A program made the translations under genes and the position numbers. DNA of 64,000 nt, taken from Youngiibacter fragilis 232.1 (GTDB taxonomy: Bacteria; Bacillota; Clostridia; Clostridiales; Clostridiaceae). Location: positions 124,001 to 188,000 of the forward strand of contig NZ_AXUN02000198.1 of NCBI RefSeq assembly GCF_000495435.3, read 5' to 3'. Position 1 is the first letter of the stretch. Every line of letters begins with the position of its first letter. Positions 54,116-63,861 of the stretch are shown piece after piece. Under the pieces are notes generated by a model. The model ran no database searches. It saw only the letters and a list, made by a program, of their open reading frames with translations, and was not told the DNA's origin.

Positions 54116-56209
54116 TTGGCTAAATACAGCGAATTCGTATACGACTATATAGGCAACGCGTACGAGAGAAAAAACCTTTACCTCAGGGACGTGGCCCTGC
54201 TCCAGAAGAGGATCGGGGAAGCCGTTTCAGAAGAAAAGGCCGGATTGACGAAGACTCTTGCGGACCTCACATCCTCGAAGGAAAGTCATCCGTATAACGT
54301 CAGGCTTAGGGAGTTCAAGGAAAGGGAGAAGGGTTTCCTTAAGGCCCTTGAGGAAAGGACCAGGGTATTCACTTCATCCCTCCCTGCAGGACTCTCGAAG
54401 GAAGGTAAGGAGTTCAGGGTGGAGCTCGAAAGGGCGAAGCTTCAGAAGGGCTTCTACAAGGATTACACTGACCTCACGTATGACGCGAAGCTTAAGCTTG
54501 ATGAGAGCAATGTGATCCTGAGACTCATGCCTGATATCATAGAGACGTCAGAAAGGCTAGAGAATGAGCTTTCTGAAGCCATTAGGCTCAAGGGGACCTT
54601 CAGCAGCGAGGATGAGAACAATGCGAAGCTTGACATTGACGACTATGTGATGCAGCAGAAGAAGTCAATGGAGACAGCGAAGAAAAGGCTTACCGACAAG
54701 AAGGCCAGCGGCCTCATATCATCCAAGGCACTCAAGAACGGTGTCCAGGAGCTCAGGAAGGAATACAGGAACAATGTAAGGGTCAAGTCATATGACTCAC
54801 CTGGAAAAAGGAATGCTGAACTCATAAAGAGCAAGAGGTTCGAGCTCAAGGATTACCTAAAGGTGAGAAGAAGGATCGTCAACGCTGACATTGCGGATGC
54901 AAGGAGAAACAATCCTGTTGAAATCGAAAGGACCGCTCCACTGTACTCCTACCTGTCGGTTCCGATACCTGGTCTCGGGCAGCTGCTAAACGGACAGCTG
55001 GTAAAGGCCGGACTGTTCTTCCTTGCGACACTATTCACATACCTTATCGCCATACCATATGTCCTTGGATATGGAAACTACCAGGGCAACGGCATTGCAG
55101 GACTCATTACTTTAGCTGAAGGCGCAAGAAGGATAGACAAGTCGCTGATATTCATGATTGAAGGGATAATTGCGATTTTCCTCCTCATATTTGCGGTGGT
55201 ACTGATATTCCTCAGCTTCCGTGACGCATTGGGTGTGGAGAAGGGTATGATAAGGGGTGTAAGGCCCGGAAACTGGTTCGAAACAAGGACAAAGGTCGGT
55301 GAAGAAGGCTTCCCGTACATGGTCTCACTGCCTGCACTCCTGGTAATCGTATTCATCGTACTCGTGCCCATTTCCACTGCGATACTCCTTTCCTTCACAG
55401 GGATGGACCCGCAGAACCAGTCCAAGTTCCCATGGGTGGGGATACAGAACTATGCTCTCATAGCGGGAGGCAGGGGACTTGCAGGAAAGGTGTTCTACAG
55501 CATATTCGGATGGACCGTGCTCTGGACGCTGCTTTCGACGACCCTCGCGATTTTCCTTGGATTCGCACTGGCGCTCATTGCCAATAATGAGAGGATAAGG
55601 GGAAAGGCGTTCTTCAGGATAGTATACCTGCTTCCATGGGCCGTACCTGCGTTCATAACCATAATGTTCTTCAGCATCATGTTCTCGCCTAACGGGATTC
55701 TGACAGACGTCATTGAATTCGTGTTCGGATCCAGGTTCGAGGTAAAGAACAATGCGATGCTCACAAGGACAGCGCTCATCATCATGCAGGGGTGGCTTGG
55801 AAGCTCATACATATTCCTGCTTTCAACGGGAGTGCTCCAGGCAATTCCTGAGGACCTCTACGAGGCAGCCCAGATCGACGGGGCAAGCGCATGGCAGAAG
55901 ACGATGAAGATAACGGTACCTCTTGTCCTGTTCCAGACAGCTCCGCTCCTGGTCGGACAGTACACGTTCAACTTCAACAACTTCTCCATAATCTACCTCT
56001 TCAACGGAGGCGGACCGTTCAATCCTTCCGTTTACGGAAACCTTGCAGGGTCCACTGACATACTCATTTCATACATCTACAAGCTGACGATGGACAACCA
56101 GTACCAGTCAATAGGAGCGGCAATTACCATTGTCATATCCCTTGGACTCATGGTGTTCACGTTCTTCGGCTACAGGAATTCAAAGGCATTCAAGGAGGAG
56201 AGGCTATAA
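54116..56209 (+). CDS. MalF-like permease with large N-terminal coiled-coil extension
   Basis: A 697-residue protein, far longer than the usual 290-450. Residues 1-270 are soluble, highly charged and helical (coiled coil). Residues 280-345 hold two hydrophobic segments after VPIPGLGQLLNGQLVKAG, like a TM2/DUF5683 module. A third segment lies near 360. Residues 400-697 are a MalF core with the EAA loop EAAQIDGASAWQKTMKITVP, where the ATPase docks. It transports maltodextrins with MalG and the ATPase. The start is a TTG after AAAGGTGG. Confidence 0.9.
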   Translation: MAKYSEFVYDYIGNAYERKNLYLRDVALLQKRIGEAVSEEKAGLTKTLADLTSSKESHPYNVRLREFKEREKGFLKALEERTRVFTSSLPAGLSKEGKEFRVELERAKLQKGFYKDYTDLTYDAKLKLDESNVILRLMPDIIETSERLENELSEAIRLKGTFSSEDENNAKLDIDDYVMQQKKSMETAKKRLTDKKASGLISSKALKNGVQELRKEYRNNVRVKSYDSPGKRNAELIKSKRFELKDYLKVRRRIVNADIADARRNNPVEIERTAPLYSYLSVPIPGLGQLLNGQLVKAGLFFLATLFTYLIAIPYVLGYGNYQGNGIAGLITLAEGARRIDKSLIFMIEGIIAIFLLIFAVVLIFLSFRDALGVEKGMIRGVRPGNWFETRTKVGEEGFPYMVSLPALLVIVFIVLVPISTAILLSFTGMDPQNQSKFPWVGIQNYALIAGGRGLAGKVFYSIFGWTVLWTLLSTTLAIFLGFALALIANNERIRGKAFFRIVYLLPWAVPAFITIMFFSIMFSPNGILTDVIEFVFGSRFEVKNNAMLTRTALIIMQGWLGSSYIFLLSTGVLQAIPEDLYEAAQIDGASAWQKTMKITVPLVLFQTAPLLVGQYTFNFNNFSIIYLFNGGGPFNPSVYGNLAGSTDILISYIYKLTMDNQYQSIGAAITIVISLGLMVFTFFGYRNSKAFKEERL

Positions 56210-57096
56210 TGGCAAAGAAGAAAAAAGAACTTTACCTTTCAGACAGGCAGCCTCTGAACCTTGGCGGAGTGATAATGCTCGTCCTTAGCTATGCGATACT
56301 CATATTCTGGGCCTTCGCCATACTCTGGCCACTGTCGCAGATGGTGATATCCGCATTCAACGGCAAGCAGTATGACTACCTGATATCGAACAGCGTATTC
56401 GAATTCTCAACGATACATTTTGACTACCTGTTCAAGGAGACGCTTTACCTCACCTGGGTCAAGAACACCATACTCATAGCGGTGACGACTGCAGTGCTCA
56501 CGATACTCATAGTCTCATTCACGGGATATGCATACTCCAGGTTCAGGTTCAAGGGCAGGAAGCCGTCACTCATGGCCATAATGCTCATTCAGACCATACC
56601 TTCGTTCGCTGGAATCACAGCATACTTCACGATGTATTCCATACTCAATTCGATAACCCCCGTGTTCACCAGGCAGCTTATGCTGATCATGATCTACGTG
56701 GGCGGAGGAATAGCATCGAACACATTCATTCTCAAGGGCTACATCGATTCCATCTCAACAGAGCTGGATGACGCGGCTAAGATTGACGGATGCTCGAACA
56801 TGCAGGTATACAGGCTTATAATCATGCCGATAGTAAGGCCTATGCTTGCGATAATCGCCCTGTGGTCGTTCATAGGACCGTTCATGGACTACCTGCTTCC
56901 AAGCGTGCTCCTTACAAGCCCCGAGTCATATACTCTTGCGGCAGGGCTGTTCACGCTCATAAACAACAGGGAGACGCTCAACCAGCCTGCATTTGCGGCT
57001 GGAGGGCTGCTGACGGCAATCCCGATAGTCATACTGTTCGCGGCGCTTCAGAAGCAGCTTGTGTCGGGTCTTGCAAAGGGCTCGGTCAAGGGCTAG
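56209..57096 (+). CDS. MalG-like maltodextrin permease
   Basis: A 295-residue inner-membrane permease with six hydrophobic segments and the EAA-loop motif ELDDAAKIDGCSNMQVYRLIIMP. It pairs with the MalF-like protein to form the pore. Its ATG shares a base with the MalF stop (TAATG), so the two subunits are coupled in translation. Normal length. Confidence 0.95.
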   Translation: MAKKKKELYLSDRQPLNLGGVIMLVLSYAILIFWAFAILWPLSQMVISAFNGKQYDYLISNSVFEFSTIHFDYLFKETLYLTWVKNTILIAVTTAVLTILIVSFTGYAYSRFRFKGRKPSLMAIMLIQTIPSFAGITAYFTMYSILNSITPVFTRQLMLIMIYVGGGIASNTFILKGYIDSISTELDDAAKIDGCSNMQVYRLIIMPIVRPMLAIIALWSFIGPFMDYLLPSVLLTSPESYTLAAGLFTLINNRETLNQPAFAAGGLLTAIPIVILFAALQKQLVSGLAKGSVKG

Positions 57097-57119
57097 AGAT
57101 GAATGAGGAGGAATCATAG

Positions 57120-58211
57120 ATGAAAGTCACTTTAAAGGACATAGGTAAGAAATACGAGGGCAGGGAGGAATTCACCCTGAGGAACATAAACCTTGAGATA
57201 GAGGACAAGGACTTCTGTGTCATACTCGGGCCCTCAGGCTGCGGAAAGACCACGCTCCTGAGGATGATAGCAGGACTCAACTCAATAACGGAGGGAGACC
57301 TCCTGTTCGGAGAGAAGAGGATGAACAAGGTTCCGTCAAAGGACAGGGACATAGCGATGGTCTTCCAGTCCTATGCGCTTTATCCCCACATGACAGTCTA
57401 CGATAACATGGCATTCTCACTTAACATGAGAAGGGAGAGGAAGAGCGTAATAGACGAAAGGGTAAGGGAGGCTGCCGAGCTTCTGCAGATAACGAGCTAT
57501 CTGCAGTCGAAGCCGTCTGATATTTCAGGAGGCCAGAGGCAGAGGGTGGCACTTGGCCGTGCCATGGTAAGGAAGCCTAAGGTTTTCCTCATGGATGAAC
57601 CTCTGTCAAACCTCGATGCAAAGCTCAGGGAGCACATGAGGGTGGAGCTTGTCAGGCTTCACAAGTCACTTGGGACAACCTCCATTTATGTAACGCATGA
57701 CCAGACCGAAGCCATGACAATGGCTACGAAGATAGTCCTCATGAACGAGGGGAAGATACAGCAGGACGGAAAGCCTGAAGAGTTCTACAACAGGCCCGCG
57801 AACATATTCGTGGCGAGGTTCATCGGGTCCCCTACCATGAACATATTCGAAGGCAAAATAGAAAACGGGAGATTCGTGTCCAATGACTCTTATATCAAGG
57901 CTGAGCCTAAGCCGGAGGACAAGGTGAAGGTTTCAGGATACGAGGGTAAGAGGGTTTCATTAGGCATAAGGGCGGAAAGGTTCAGGAGGGTCGAGAAGGA
58001 GCCGCTTGGGGACACGTTCGAATGCGAACTGGATGTCATGGAGATGCTCGGCAAGGAGAAGATCCTCTTCACGAAGCTTCCGAACGGACAGGATATTACA
58101 ATTTCAGTTCCCGGATACCTTGATTATGTGCCGGGGAACAAGTACATGTTCGGGTTCGACCTGGACGCGCTGCACTTCTTTGACGCTGAAACAGGTCTGA
58201 GGATAAACTGA
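57120..58211 (+). CDS. Sugar ABC transporter ATPase (MalK/MsmK/UgpC type)
   Basis: A 363-residue ATPase that drives the importer. Walker A GPSGCGKTT, Q-loop FQSYALYPHM, signature ISGGQRQRVALGRA, Walker B VFLMDEPLSNLDAK, H-loop YVTHDQTEA, and a C-terminal regulatory OB-type domain (about 240-363). The full domain set means it can also receive regulatory signals, as MalK does. It lies 23 bp after the MalG gene with AGGAGGAATC upstream. Confidence 0.96.
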   Translation: MKVTLKDIGKKYEGREEFTLRNINLEIEDKDFCVILGPSGCGKTTLLRMIAGLNSITEGDLLFGEKRMNKVPSKDRDIAMVFQSYALYPHMTVYDNMAFSLNMRRERKSVIDERVREAAELLQITSYLQSKPSDISGGQRQRVALGRAMVRKPKVFLMDEPLSNLDAKLREHMRVELVRLHKSLGTTSIYVTHDQTEAMTMATKIVLMNEGKIQQDGKPEEFYNRPANIFVARFIGSPTMNIFEGKIENGRFVSNDSYIKAEPKPEDKVKVSGYEGKRVSLGIRAERFRRVEKEPLGDTFECELDVMEMLGKEKILFTKLPNGQDITISVPGYLDYVPGNKYMFGFDLDALHFFDAETGLRIN

Positions 58212-58283
58212 TGCTTTTATTATCGGCGCATTCGGGTTACTATATCAGAGTGTGCAAATAAATTTTGAAGGGGGGGAAGGGGC

Positions 58284-59315
58284 TTGAAGAACGTCGTAAA
58301 AGTGACGGTAAATGATGTGGCAGAATTGGCTGGAGTATCTCCATCGACAGTTTCAAGAGTCATATCCAACAACCCCAAGATAAGCCAGGAAACCAGGGAC
58401 AAGGTTCAGAAATGCATGGAGGAGCTCGGTTACTATCCAAACGCCATAGCAAGGTCTCTCGCAAGGAGCATGACAGGGACGATCGGTGTCATAATGCCTA
58501 CGAGGAAGGAGGACCTGTTCCTCAATCCGTTCTTCCCGGAGGCTCTCAGGGGAATCGTGAAGGGCGCCTCGGCTGAGGGCTATGACCTGCTGCTTTCGAC
58601 CAATACCGAGAAGAGCGGTGAGCTCACCGTCATCAAGAACTTCATAAGAGGCTCCAAGGTGGACGGGATAATACTCATGTCCAGCAAGGTCAGCGACGAG
58701 TGCGTGGATTACCTGAGGAGCGTGGATTTCCCGTTCGCCCTCATCGGTTCGACTTTCAGGTTCGACGAGAAGATAAACCACGTGGACAATGACAACTACA
58801 TGGCCGCCTATGAGCTTACCAGGTACCTTTCCATGATCGGAAGGAAAAGGATAGCCATGATCGGCGGAGACGAGAGGCTTACTGTGACCCAGAAGAGGAT
58901 CGAGGGCTACAGGAAGGCCCTTACCGAGAGCAACCTGCCTTTCGAGGACAGTCTGCTGTTCACAGGCAAGTTCGATGAAGAGACCGGCTACAAATATGGG
59001 TCAGAGATCGCAAAGATGATGCCAAGGCCGGATGCGCTGATCGTCACTGATGACCTTATTGCCTTCGGGGCAGTCAAGGTATTCAGGCTGATGAACATCT
59101 CGATCCCTGAGGACATTGCGGTGGCAAGCTTCAATAACAGCGTGCTTTCAAGGTACTCGGACACCCCCATAACCTCTGTTGACATCAACGCGACAGCGCT
59201 GGGTGAAGGCTCGGTGAAGGTTCTTGTTGAGGCGATAAAGGGAGTAAGGGGCAAGAAGATAATAATCCCATATACGATATACAAGAGACAGTCAACCGAA
59301 GGAAAGGCTCCTTAA
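58284..59315 (+). CDS. LacI-family transcriptional regulator (MalR-like)
   Basis: A 343-residue repressor with a LacI helix-turn-helix (VTVNDVAELAGVSPSTVSRVIS), a hinge region (YYPNAIARSLA) and a periplasmic-binding-protein core (GTIGVIMPT onward). Its place between the importer ATPase and two amylolytic genes, and the TGCA-based palindromes at 45949 and 52145-52189, point to a maltodextrin-responsive repressor. The start is a TTG, eight bases after GGGGGG. Confidence 0.93.
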   Translation: MKNVVKVTVNDVAELAGVSPSTVSRVISNNPKISQETRDKVQKCMEELGYYPNAIARSLARSMTGTIGVIMPTRKEDLFLNPFFPEALRGIVKGASAEGYDLLLSTNTEKSGELTVIKNFIRGSKVDGIILMSSKVSDECVDYLRSVDFPFALIGSTFRFDEKINHVDNDNYMAAYELTRYLSMIGRKRIAMIGGDERLTVTQKRIEGYRKALTESNLPFEDSLLFTGKFDEETGYKYGSEIAKMMPRPDALIVTDDLIAFGAVKVFRLMNISIPEDIAVASFNNSVLSRYSDTPITSVDINATALGEGSVKVLVEAIKGVRGKKIIIPYTIYKRQSTEGKAP

Positions 59316-59331
59316 AAGGAACGAATACACT

Positions 59332-59361
59332 CGAAGGGGCAGCTTAAGCGCTGCCCCTTCG
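59332..59361 (+). terminator. Hairpin after the LacI-family gene
   Basis: A perfect 12-bp stem CGAAGGGGCAGC/GCTGCCCCTTCG with a 6-nt loop and no T-run. It probably acts as an intercistronic processing or partial termination signal. Confidence 0.55.
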
Positions 59362-59379
59362 TGCATACAGGAGGAAATA

Positions 59380-61110
59380 TTGAACAGACACGCGATTCTA
59401 CATTTTCCAGATATACCTTACGCGTATCCGGCAGGAAAGGATTCGCTTAGCCTCCGGCTCCGGGTCGCAAGGGGCGACAGGGCTGAGGTAAGGGTAAGAT
59501 ACAAGGACAGGTACGACTGGAAGGGAAAGTTCAGGGAGAAGGCGATGGCGCACTTTGCGGAGGACAGCCTGTTCGAATGGTTCGAATGCAAAATCAGCCT
59601 TCCAGGGAACAGATACAGGTATTATTTCGAGATAACTGACAGGAAAGGGGAGAGGCTCCTTCTTGACGAGAGAGGGCTTCAGGACACCGGGGAGAACATG
59701 GAAGCGGCCGCATTCCAGTACGCCTATATCGGTGAATCGGATGTCTACAGGGAAAGCGGCTGGCTCCAGAGGTCCGTCGCATACCAGATCTTCCCTGACA
59801 GGTTCGAAAATGGTGATGAGGGTAACGATCCTCCCGGCACGCTCAGGTGGGGCATGAAGCCAACGACAAAAAGCATGTTCGGCGGAGACCTTAAGGGGAT
59901 AACAGGAAGGCTTGACCACATAAAGAAGCTTGGAGCCGACCTGATTTACATGACCCCCATATTCGCCTCTTCCTCAAACCACAAGTACAACACCAGGGAC
60001 TACTATGAGGTCGACAAGAGCTTCGGAAGCCTTGAAGATGTCAGGGAGCTGATAGACAGGTGCCACAACCTTGGCATAAGGGTCATATTCGATGCTGTCT
60101 TCAACCATTCGGGAAGCGATTTCTTCGCCTTTTCCGATATCCTTGAGAAGCAGGAGGATTCAGGATATGCCAACTGGTACCATCTTGAGGGATTTCCGGT
60201 AAGCACGGACAAGGTAAACTACCATACCTTTGCGGACAACATACCTTCAATGCCGAAGTTCAACATCTCAAATCCCGCTGTCAGGGAATATCTTCTCGAG
60301 GTCGGGAAGTACTGGGTGAAGGAGATGGGGATCGACGGCTGGAGGCTCGACGTATGCGATGAGGTGGACCACAGCTTCTGGAAGGAATTCAGGAAGGCAG
60401 TGAAGTCGGTGAATCCGGATGCGGTGATAATAGGAGAGATCATGCACGAGGCGTCATCATTCCTCAAGGGTGACGAGCTTGATTCAATAATGAACTATCC
60501 CTTCAAGGGGGCTTGTGTAGACTTCTTTGCAAAGAGGGCCATAGACGCCGGGAGGTTCTCAGGGATACTCGCTTCATCGAGGGCAATGTACATGGAAGGG
60601 ATAAACCATCAGATGTGGAACCTTCTCGGCAGCCACGACACCCAGCGGTTCCTTACTGAAGCCTTCGAGGACAAGAAAAGGCTCATGCTTGCCGCAGCCT
60701 TCCAGTTCCTCTACATCGGCGTGCCATACATCTATTATGGTGACGAGATAGGGATGTCCGGGGGCAAGGACCCGCTCTGCCGCGGCTGCATGGTATGGGA
60801 TGAGGAAAGGCAGGACAGGGAGCTTTTAGGCTTCTTCAGGAAGCTGATATCGATCAGAAAGGGTAATCCGGCACTTGTCAGCGGTGACCTCAGGATGGAG
60901 CATGCAAGAGGAGGGCTTGTGGCGTTCTCAAGGAGCTATGGAGATGAAAGGATACTTGCAGTATTCAACAATTCGGATTCGAGAAGGACACTGAGGAAGG
61001 GTATCCCTTCGAAGGTTGCAGACCTGTATACGGGAGAAACAAGACAGATTACGGATGGAGTCACTATTGAGCCCATGGGCTTCCTTGCTCTAAGGGTACT
61101 GGAGGATTGA
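59380..61110 (+). CDS. Neopullulanase/cyclomaltodextrinase-like GH13 enzyme
   Basis: A 576-residue cytoplasmic GH13 protein, probably cleaving maltodextrins or cyclodextrins. The N-terminal 120 residues are a beta-sandwich as in neopullulanases. The catalytic Asp lies in GWRLDVCDE, the Glu in IIGEIMHE and the third Asp in LLGSHDTQR. The family-20 marker RWGMKPTTKSMFGGDLKGI is visible. The start is a TTG after AGGAGG. It is followed at once by the exported amylase gene. Confidence 0.92.
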   Translation: MNRHAILHFPDIPYAYPAGKDSLSLRLRVARGDRAEVRVRYKDRYDWKGKFREKAMAHFAEDSLFEWFECKISLPGNRYRYYFEITDRKGERLLLDERGLQDTGENMEAAAFQYAYIGESDVYRESGWLQRSVAYQIFPDRFENGDEGNDPPGTLRWGMKPTTKSMFGGDLKGITGRLDHIKKLGADLIYMTPIFASSSNHKYNTRDYYEVDKSFGSLEDVRELIDRCHNLGIRVIFDAVFNHSGSDFFAFSDILEKQEDSGYANWYHLEGFPVSTDKVNYHTFADNIPSMPKFNISNPAVREYLLEVGKYWVKEMGIDGWRLDVCDEVDHSFWKEFRKAVKSVNPDAVIIGEIMHEASSFLKGDELDSIMNYPFKGACVDFFAKRAIDAGRFSGILASSRAMYMEGINHQMWNLLGSHDTQRFLTEAFEDKKRLMLAAAFQFLYIGVPYIYYGDEIGMSGGKDPLCRGCMVWDEERQDRELLGFFRKLISIRKGNPALVSGDLRMEHARGGLVAFSRSYGDERILAVFNNSDSRRTLRKGIPSKVADLYTGETRQITDGVTIEPMGFLALRVLED

Positions 61111-61112
61111 AG

Positions 61113-62816
61113 ATGAGAAGACTAATAATGTCAGTTGCCTCTTTACTGGTCTCAGCTGTCATCCTCTCATCCTGCACAGGCAGCGGCAGGGTAGATACAG
61201 AAGGGATGGTGACAACATCCGAGGATTCATTTTCATGGGATGATGCCACTGTATATTTTGCGATAACAGACAGGTTCAAAAACGGTGATGAATCCAATGA
61301 CAGCTCGTACGGCAGGCAGAAGGTTGATGAGATGGGCAGGGATATCGCAACCTTCCACGGCGGTGATATTAAAGGGGTCACCGAAAAGCTTGAGGAAGGC
61401 TACTTCAGGGACCTTGGGGTGGATGCCATATGGATAACGGCACCCTACGAGCAGATACACGGATATGTCAAGGGCACAAGCGATGAGTTCCAGCACTATC
61501 CCTTCCATGGCTACTATGCGCTTGACTGGACCATGATGGACAAGAACATGGGTACTGTGGAGGAGTTCAGGAAGTTCGTGGATACCGCACATTCGCAGGG
61601 CATAAGGATAGTGATGGATGTTGTCATGAACCACGTGGGGTACGCAGCTGATAAGGACATGGAGGAGTTCGGCTTCGGTGACGGAGCCTGGGACAGGTGG
61701 TGGGGAAGCTCGTGGGTCAGGTCTGACAAGGAAGGCTATGAGAAGGGCGGTTCTGATGACATAACCATGACCCTTGCAGGTCTTCCAGACATAAGGACCG
61801 AGGAAACCGGTGATGTCGGTCTTCCTCCGATACTTCTGACTAAATGGGCCAAGGAAGCTGAGGGTTTTGATGACTGGATCGTTCCTGAAGCAAAGAATTT
61901 GAGATCTGACCTTCACCTTTCACCGGCAGGTTACATCACAGAGTGGCTTACAGCCTGGATAAGGGAATTCGGGATAGACGGATTCAGGGTCGATACCGCA
62001 AAGCACGTTGAGCTTGAAAGGTGGACCGGGCTTTCGAAAAAGGCAGATGAGGCTCTGGAAGACTGGAGGGATAAGAATGCAGGTAAAAGCGGCTCTGACT
62101 GGGATGAAAGCTTCTGGATGAACGGAGAGGTATGGGGACATGGGGTCGTCAAGGACAGGTACTTCGAAGGCGGCTTCGATTCCTTGATCAACTTCACCTT
62201 CCAGGGTGAAAAGAAGAACGGGCCTGCATACGACATGGACACCATGGAGAGCGTATTCGGGAACTATGCGGATGCACTTAACGAGGATACTTCCTTCAAC
62301 GTACTCTCCTATATTTCACAGCATGACACGTTCCTTTATGACAGGAAACGGCTCATCAATGGAAGCACCTACCTTATGCTGCTTCCCGGAGCTGTCATGG
62401 TATTCTACGGAGATGAGACAGCGAGGCCCATGGGAGACGGAGGGTCTGACTACACCCAGGGGACAAGGTCTGGAATGAACTGGGATTCAATTGATGAGGA
62501 GGTACTTCAGCACTACAGGAAAATTGCTTCCTTCAGGCACAGGAACATAGCTGTAGGCGCAGGTGACCACCTTATGTTGAAGGAGGAGCCATACACCTTC
62601 TCAAGGGTCTACTCAAAGGACGGGCTGGACAACAGGATCGTTGCTGTAATCGGAGCAAAAGGGAAGACCACGATCGACGTATCATCGGTGTTCGCTGACG
62701 GTGACACAATCCGTGATGCCTACTCAATGGAGGCGGTTGTTGTCAGGAAAGGCAAGGTCACATTCACTGCCGATGGGAAGGGGCTGATCCTTCTCGAGAA
62801 GCTTGTGAAGAAGTAA
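61113..62816 (+). CDS. Exported alpha-amylase lipoprotein (GH13)
   Basis: A 567-residue cell-surface lipoprotein. The signal peptide has a lipobox ILSSC (Cys19) directly followed by an SGR-rich linker. GH13 catalytic residues: Asp in DGFRVDTAKHV, Glu in NGEVWGHG, Asp in SQHDT. The conserved region VVMNHVGYAADKD and the substrate-loop WITAPYEQI are present. It degrades starch outside the cell and feeds the importer. The ATG at 61113 follows GGAGG, which lies inside the end of the upstream gene. Confidence 0.93.
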   Translation: MRRLIMSVASLLVSAVILSSCTGSGRVDTEGMVTTSEDSFSWDDATVYFAITDRFKNGDESNDSSYGRQKVDEMGRDIATFHGGDIKGVTEKLEEGYFRDLGVDAIWITAPYEQIHGYVKGTSDEFQHYPFHGYYALDWTMMDKNMGTVEEFRKFVDTAHSQGIRIVMDVVMNHVGYAADKDMEEFGFGDGAWDRWWGSSWVRSDKEGYEKGGSDDITMTLAGLPDIRTEETGDVGLPPILLTKWAKEAEGFDDWIVPEAKNLRSDLHLSPAGYITEWLTAWIREFGIDGFRVDTAKHVELERWTGLSKKADEALEDWRDKNAGKSGSDWDESFWMNGEVWGHGVVKDRYFEGGFDSLINFTFQGEKKNGPAYDMDTMESVFGNYADALNEDTSFNVLSYISQHDTFLYDRKRLINGSTYLMLLPGAVMVFYGDETARPMGDGGSDYTQGTRSGMNWDSIDEEVLQHYRKIASFRHRNIAVGAGDHLMLKEEPYTFSRVYSKDGLDNRIVAVIGAKGKTTIDVSSVFADGDTIRDAYSMEAVVVRKGKVTFTADGKGLILLEKLVKK

Positions 62817-62840
62817 GAATTAGAACAGATCATTTGTCAT

Positions 62841-62872
62841 GGCGCTTCGGTGATTCCGGAGCGCCTTCCTTA
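62841..62872 (+). terminator. Terminator of the amylolytic operon
   Basis: A 10-bp stem GGCGCTTCGG/CCGGAGCGCC (one G-U) with a 5-nt loop, then TTCCTTAT. Confidence 0.7.
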
Positions 62873-62997
62873 TAACCGGAAAGGTGACCAGTCAAAAAAG
62901 GTTTTCCGTTTGTTCACCCATTGGTTTCAATGTGGAGATTAATTGGAGCTTTGGTTATTGTAGAATTTAGGTGCAGAATGAAAACGGAGGGATGACA

Positions 62998-63369
62998 ATG
63001 GGATCAGGTGCTTTTTCAATCAGCCTTGCTGTAAAGGACATAAGGGCCTCAAAGGAGTTCTACGAGAAGCTTGGATTCACTGCGATGATGGGGGAAGAGG
63101 AACAGAACTGGCTCATCATGAAGAACGGTGATGCGGTGATCGGACTCTTCCAGGGCATGTTCGACAGGAACATAATGACCTTCAATCCTGGTTGGGACCA
63201 GGATGCGAAGGAAGTGGACCCGGTCAGGGACATAAGGGTGATCCAGGAGGAACTGAAGGAAAGAGGGATAGACTTACTGAGTGAGGTCCAGCCGGATACT
63301 GAAGGTCCGGGAAACTTCATGCTTTTGGATCCGGACGGGAACCAGATACTATTCGACCAGCACAGGTGA
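62998..63369 (+). CDS. VOC-family protein (glyoxalase/bleomycin-resistance fold)
   Basis: A 123-residue protein of the vicinal-oxygen-chelate superfamily, one betaalphabetabetabeta repeat plus a second. Start SLAVKDIRASKEFYEKLGF and end PGNFMLLDPDGNQILFDQHR fit the fold. Substrate unknown. The ATG at 62998 has GGAGGG six bases upstream; the ATG at 62992 overlaps that site. It is followed by a second VOC gene, probably in the same transcript. Confidence 0.88.
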   Translation: MGSGAFSISLAVKDIRASKEFYEKLGFTAMMGEEEQNWLIMKNGDAVIGLFQGMFDRNIMTFNPGWDQDAKEVDPVRDIRVIQEELKERGIDLLSEVQPDTEGPGNFMLLDPDGNQILFDQHR

Positions 63370-63413
63370 TATAACGAATATTTGGTCCATTTGGGCCGGA
63401 CAAGGAGGATAAT

Positions 63414-63809
63414 ATGGGAAGACCGGTACATTTTGAGATACATGCCGATGACATCGAAAGGGCGAAGAAGTTCTATGCTGAAGTCTTTGGATGGACATAT
63501 GTGGACTACGGTGAGTTTACAGGGACCCCGTACTTCGGGGTGATAACCGGAGAAGAGGGAACGCCGGGGATAAACGGCGGGCTCATGGGCAGACAGGGCT
63601 CAAGTCCCCAAATGGGGCAGGGGGCCAATGCTTTCGTCTGCACCATGGAGGTTGATGACTACGACACAGTTGAGAAGAAGATACTTGAGAACGGCGGAAC
63701 TGTTGCCATGCCGAAGTACGCACTCACAGGCATGGCCTGGCAGGGGTACTACATTGACACCGAGGGCAACGTATTCGGGATACACCATCCTGATGTCAAC
63801 GCTAAGTGA
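63414..63809 (+). CDS. VOC-family protein, second copy
   Basis: A 131-residue VOC protein. VHFEIHADDIERAKKFYAEVFGW and YIDTEGNVFGIHHPD are family marks; the sequence is only distantly related to the neighbour at 62998, so this is not a recent duplication. Substrate unknown. The start ATG has AAGGAGG upstream. Confidence 0.9.
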   Translation: MGRPVHFEIHADDIERAKKFYAEVFGWTYVDYGEFTGTPYFGVITGEEGTPGINGGLMGRQGSSPQMGQGANAFVCTMEVDDYDTVEKKILENGGTVAMPKYALTGMAWQGYYIDTEGNVFGIHHPDVNAK

Positions 63810-63824
63810 CCCATAAGTGAATCG

Positions 63825-63861
63825 AAGGAACCGCAGCTAAATCTGAGGTTCCTTTATTTTG
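63825..63861 (+). terminator. Terminator after the VOC genes
   Basis: A 12-bp stem (63825-63836 with 63843-63854, one mismatch) encloses 6 nt and is followed by TATTTTG. The last 140 bases of the window hold nothing I recognise. Confidence 0.75.
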
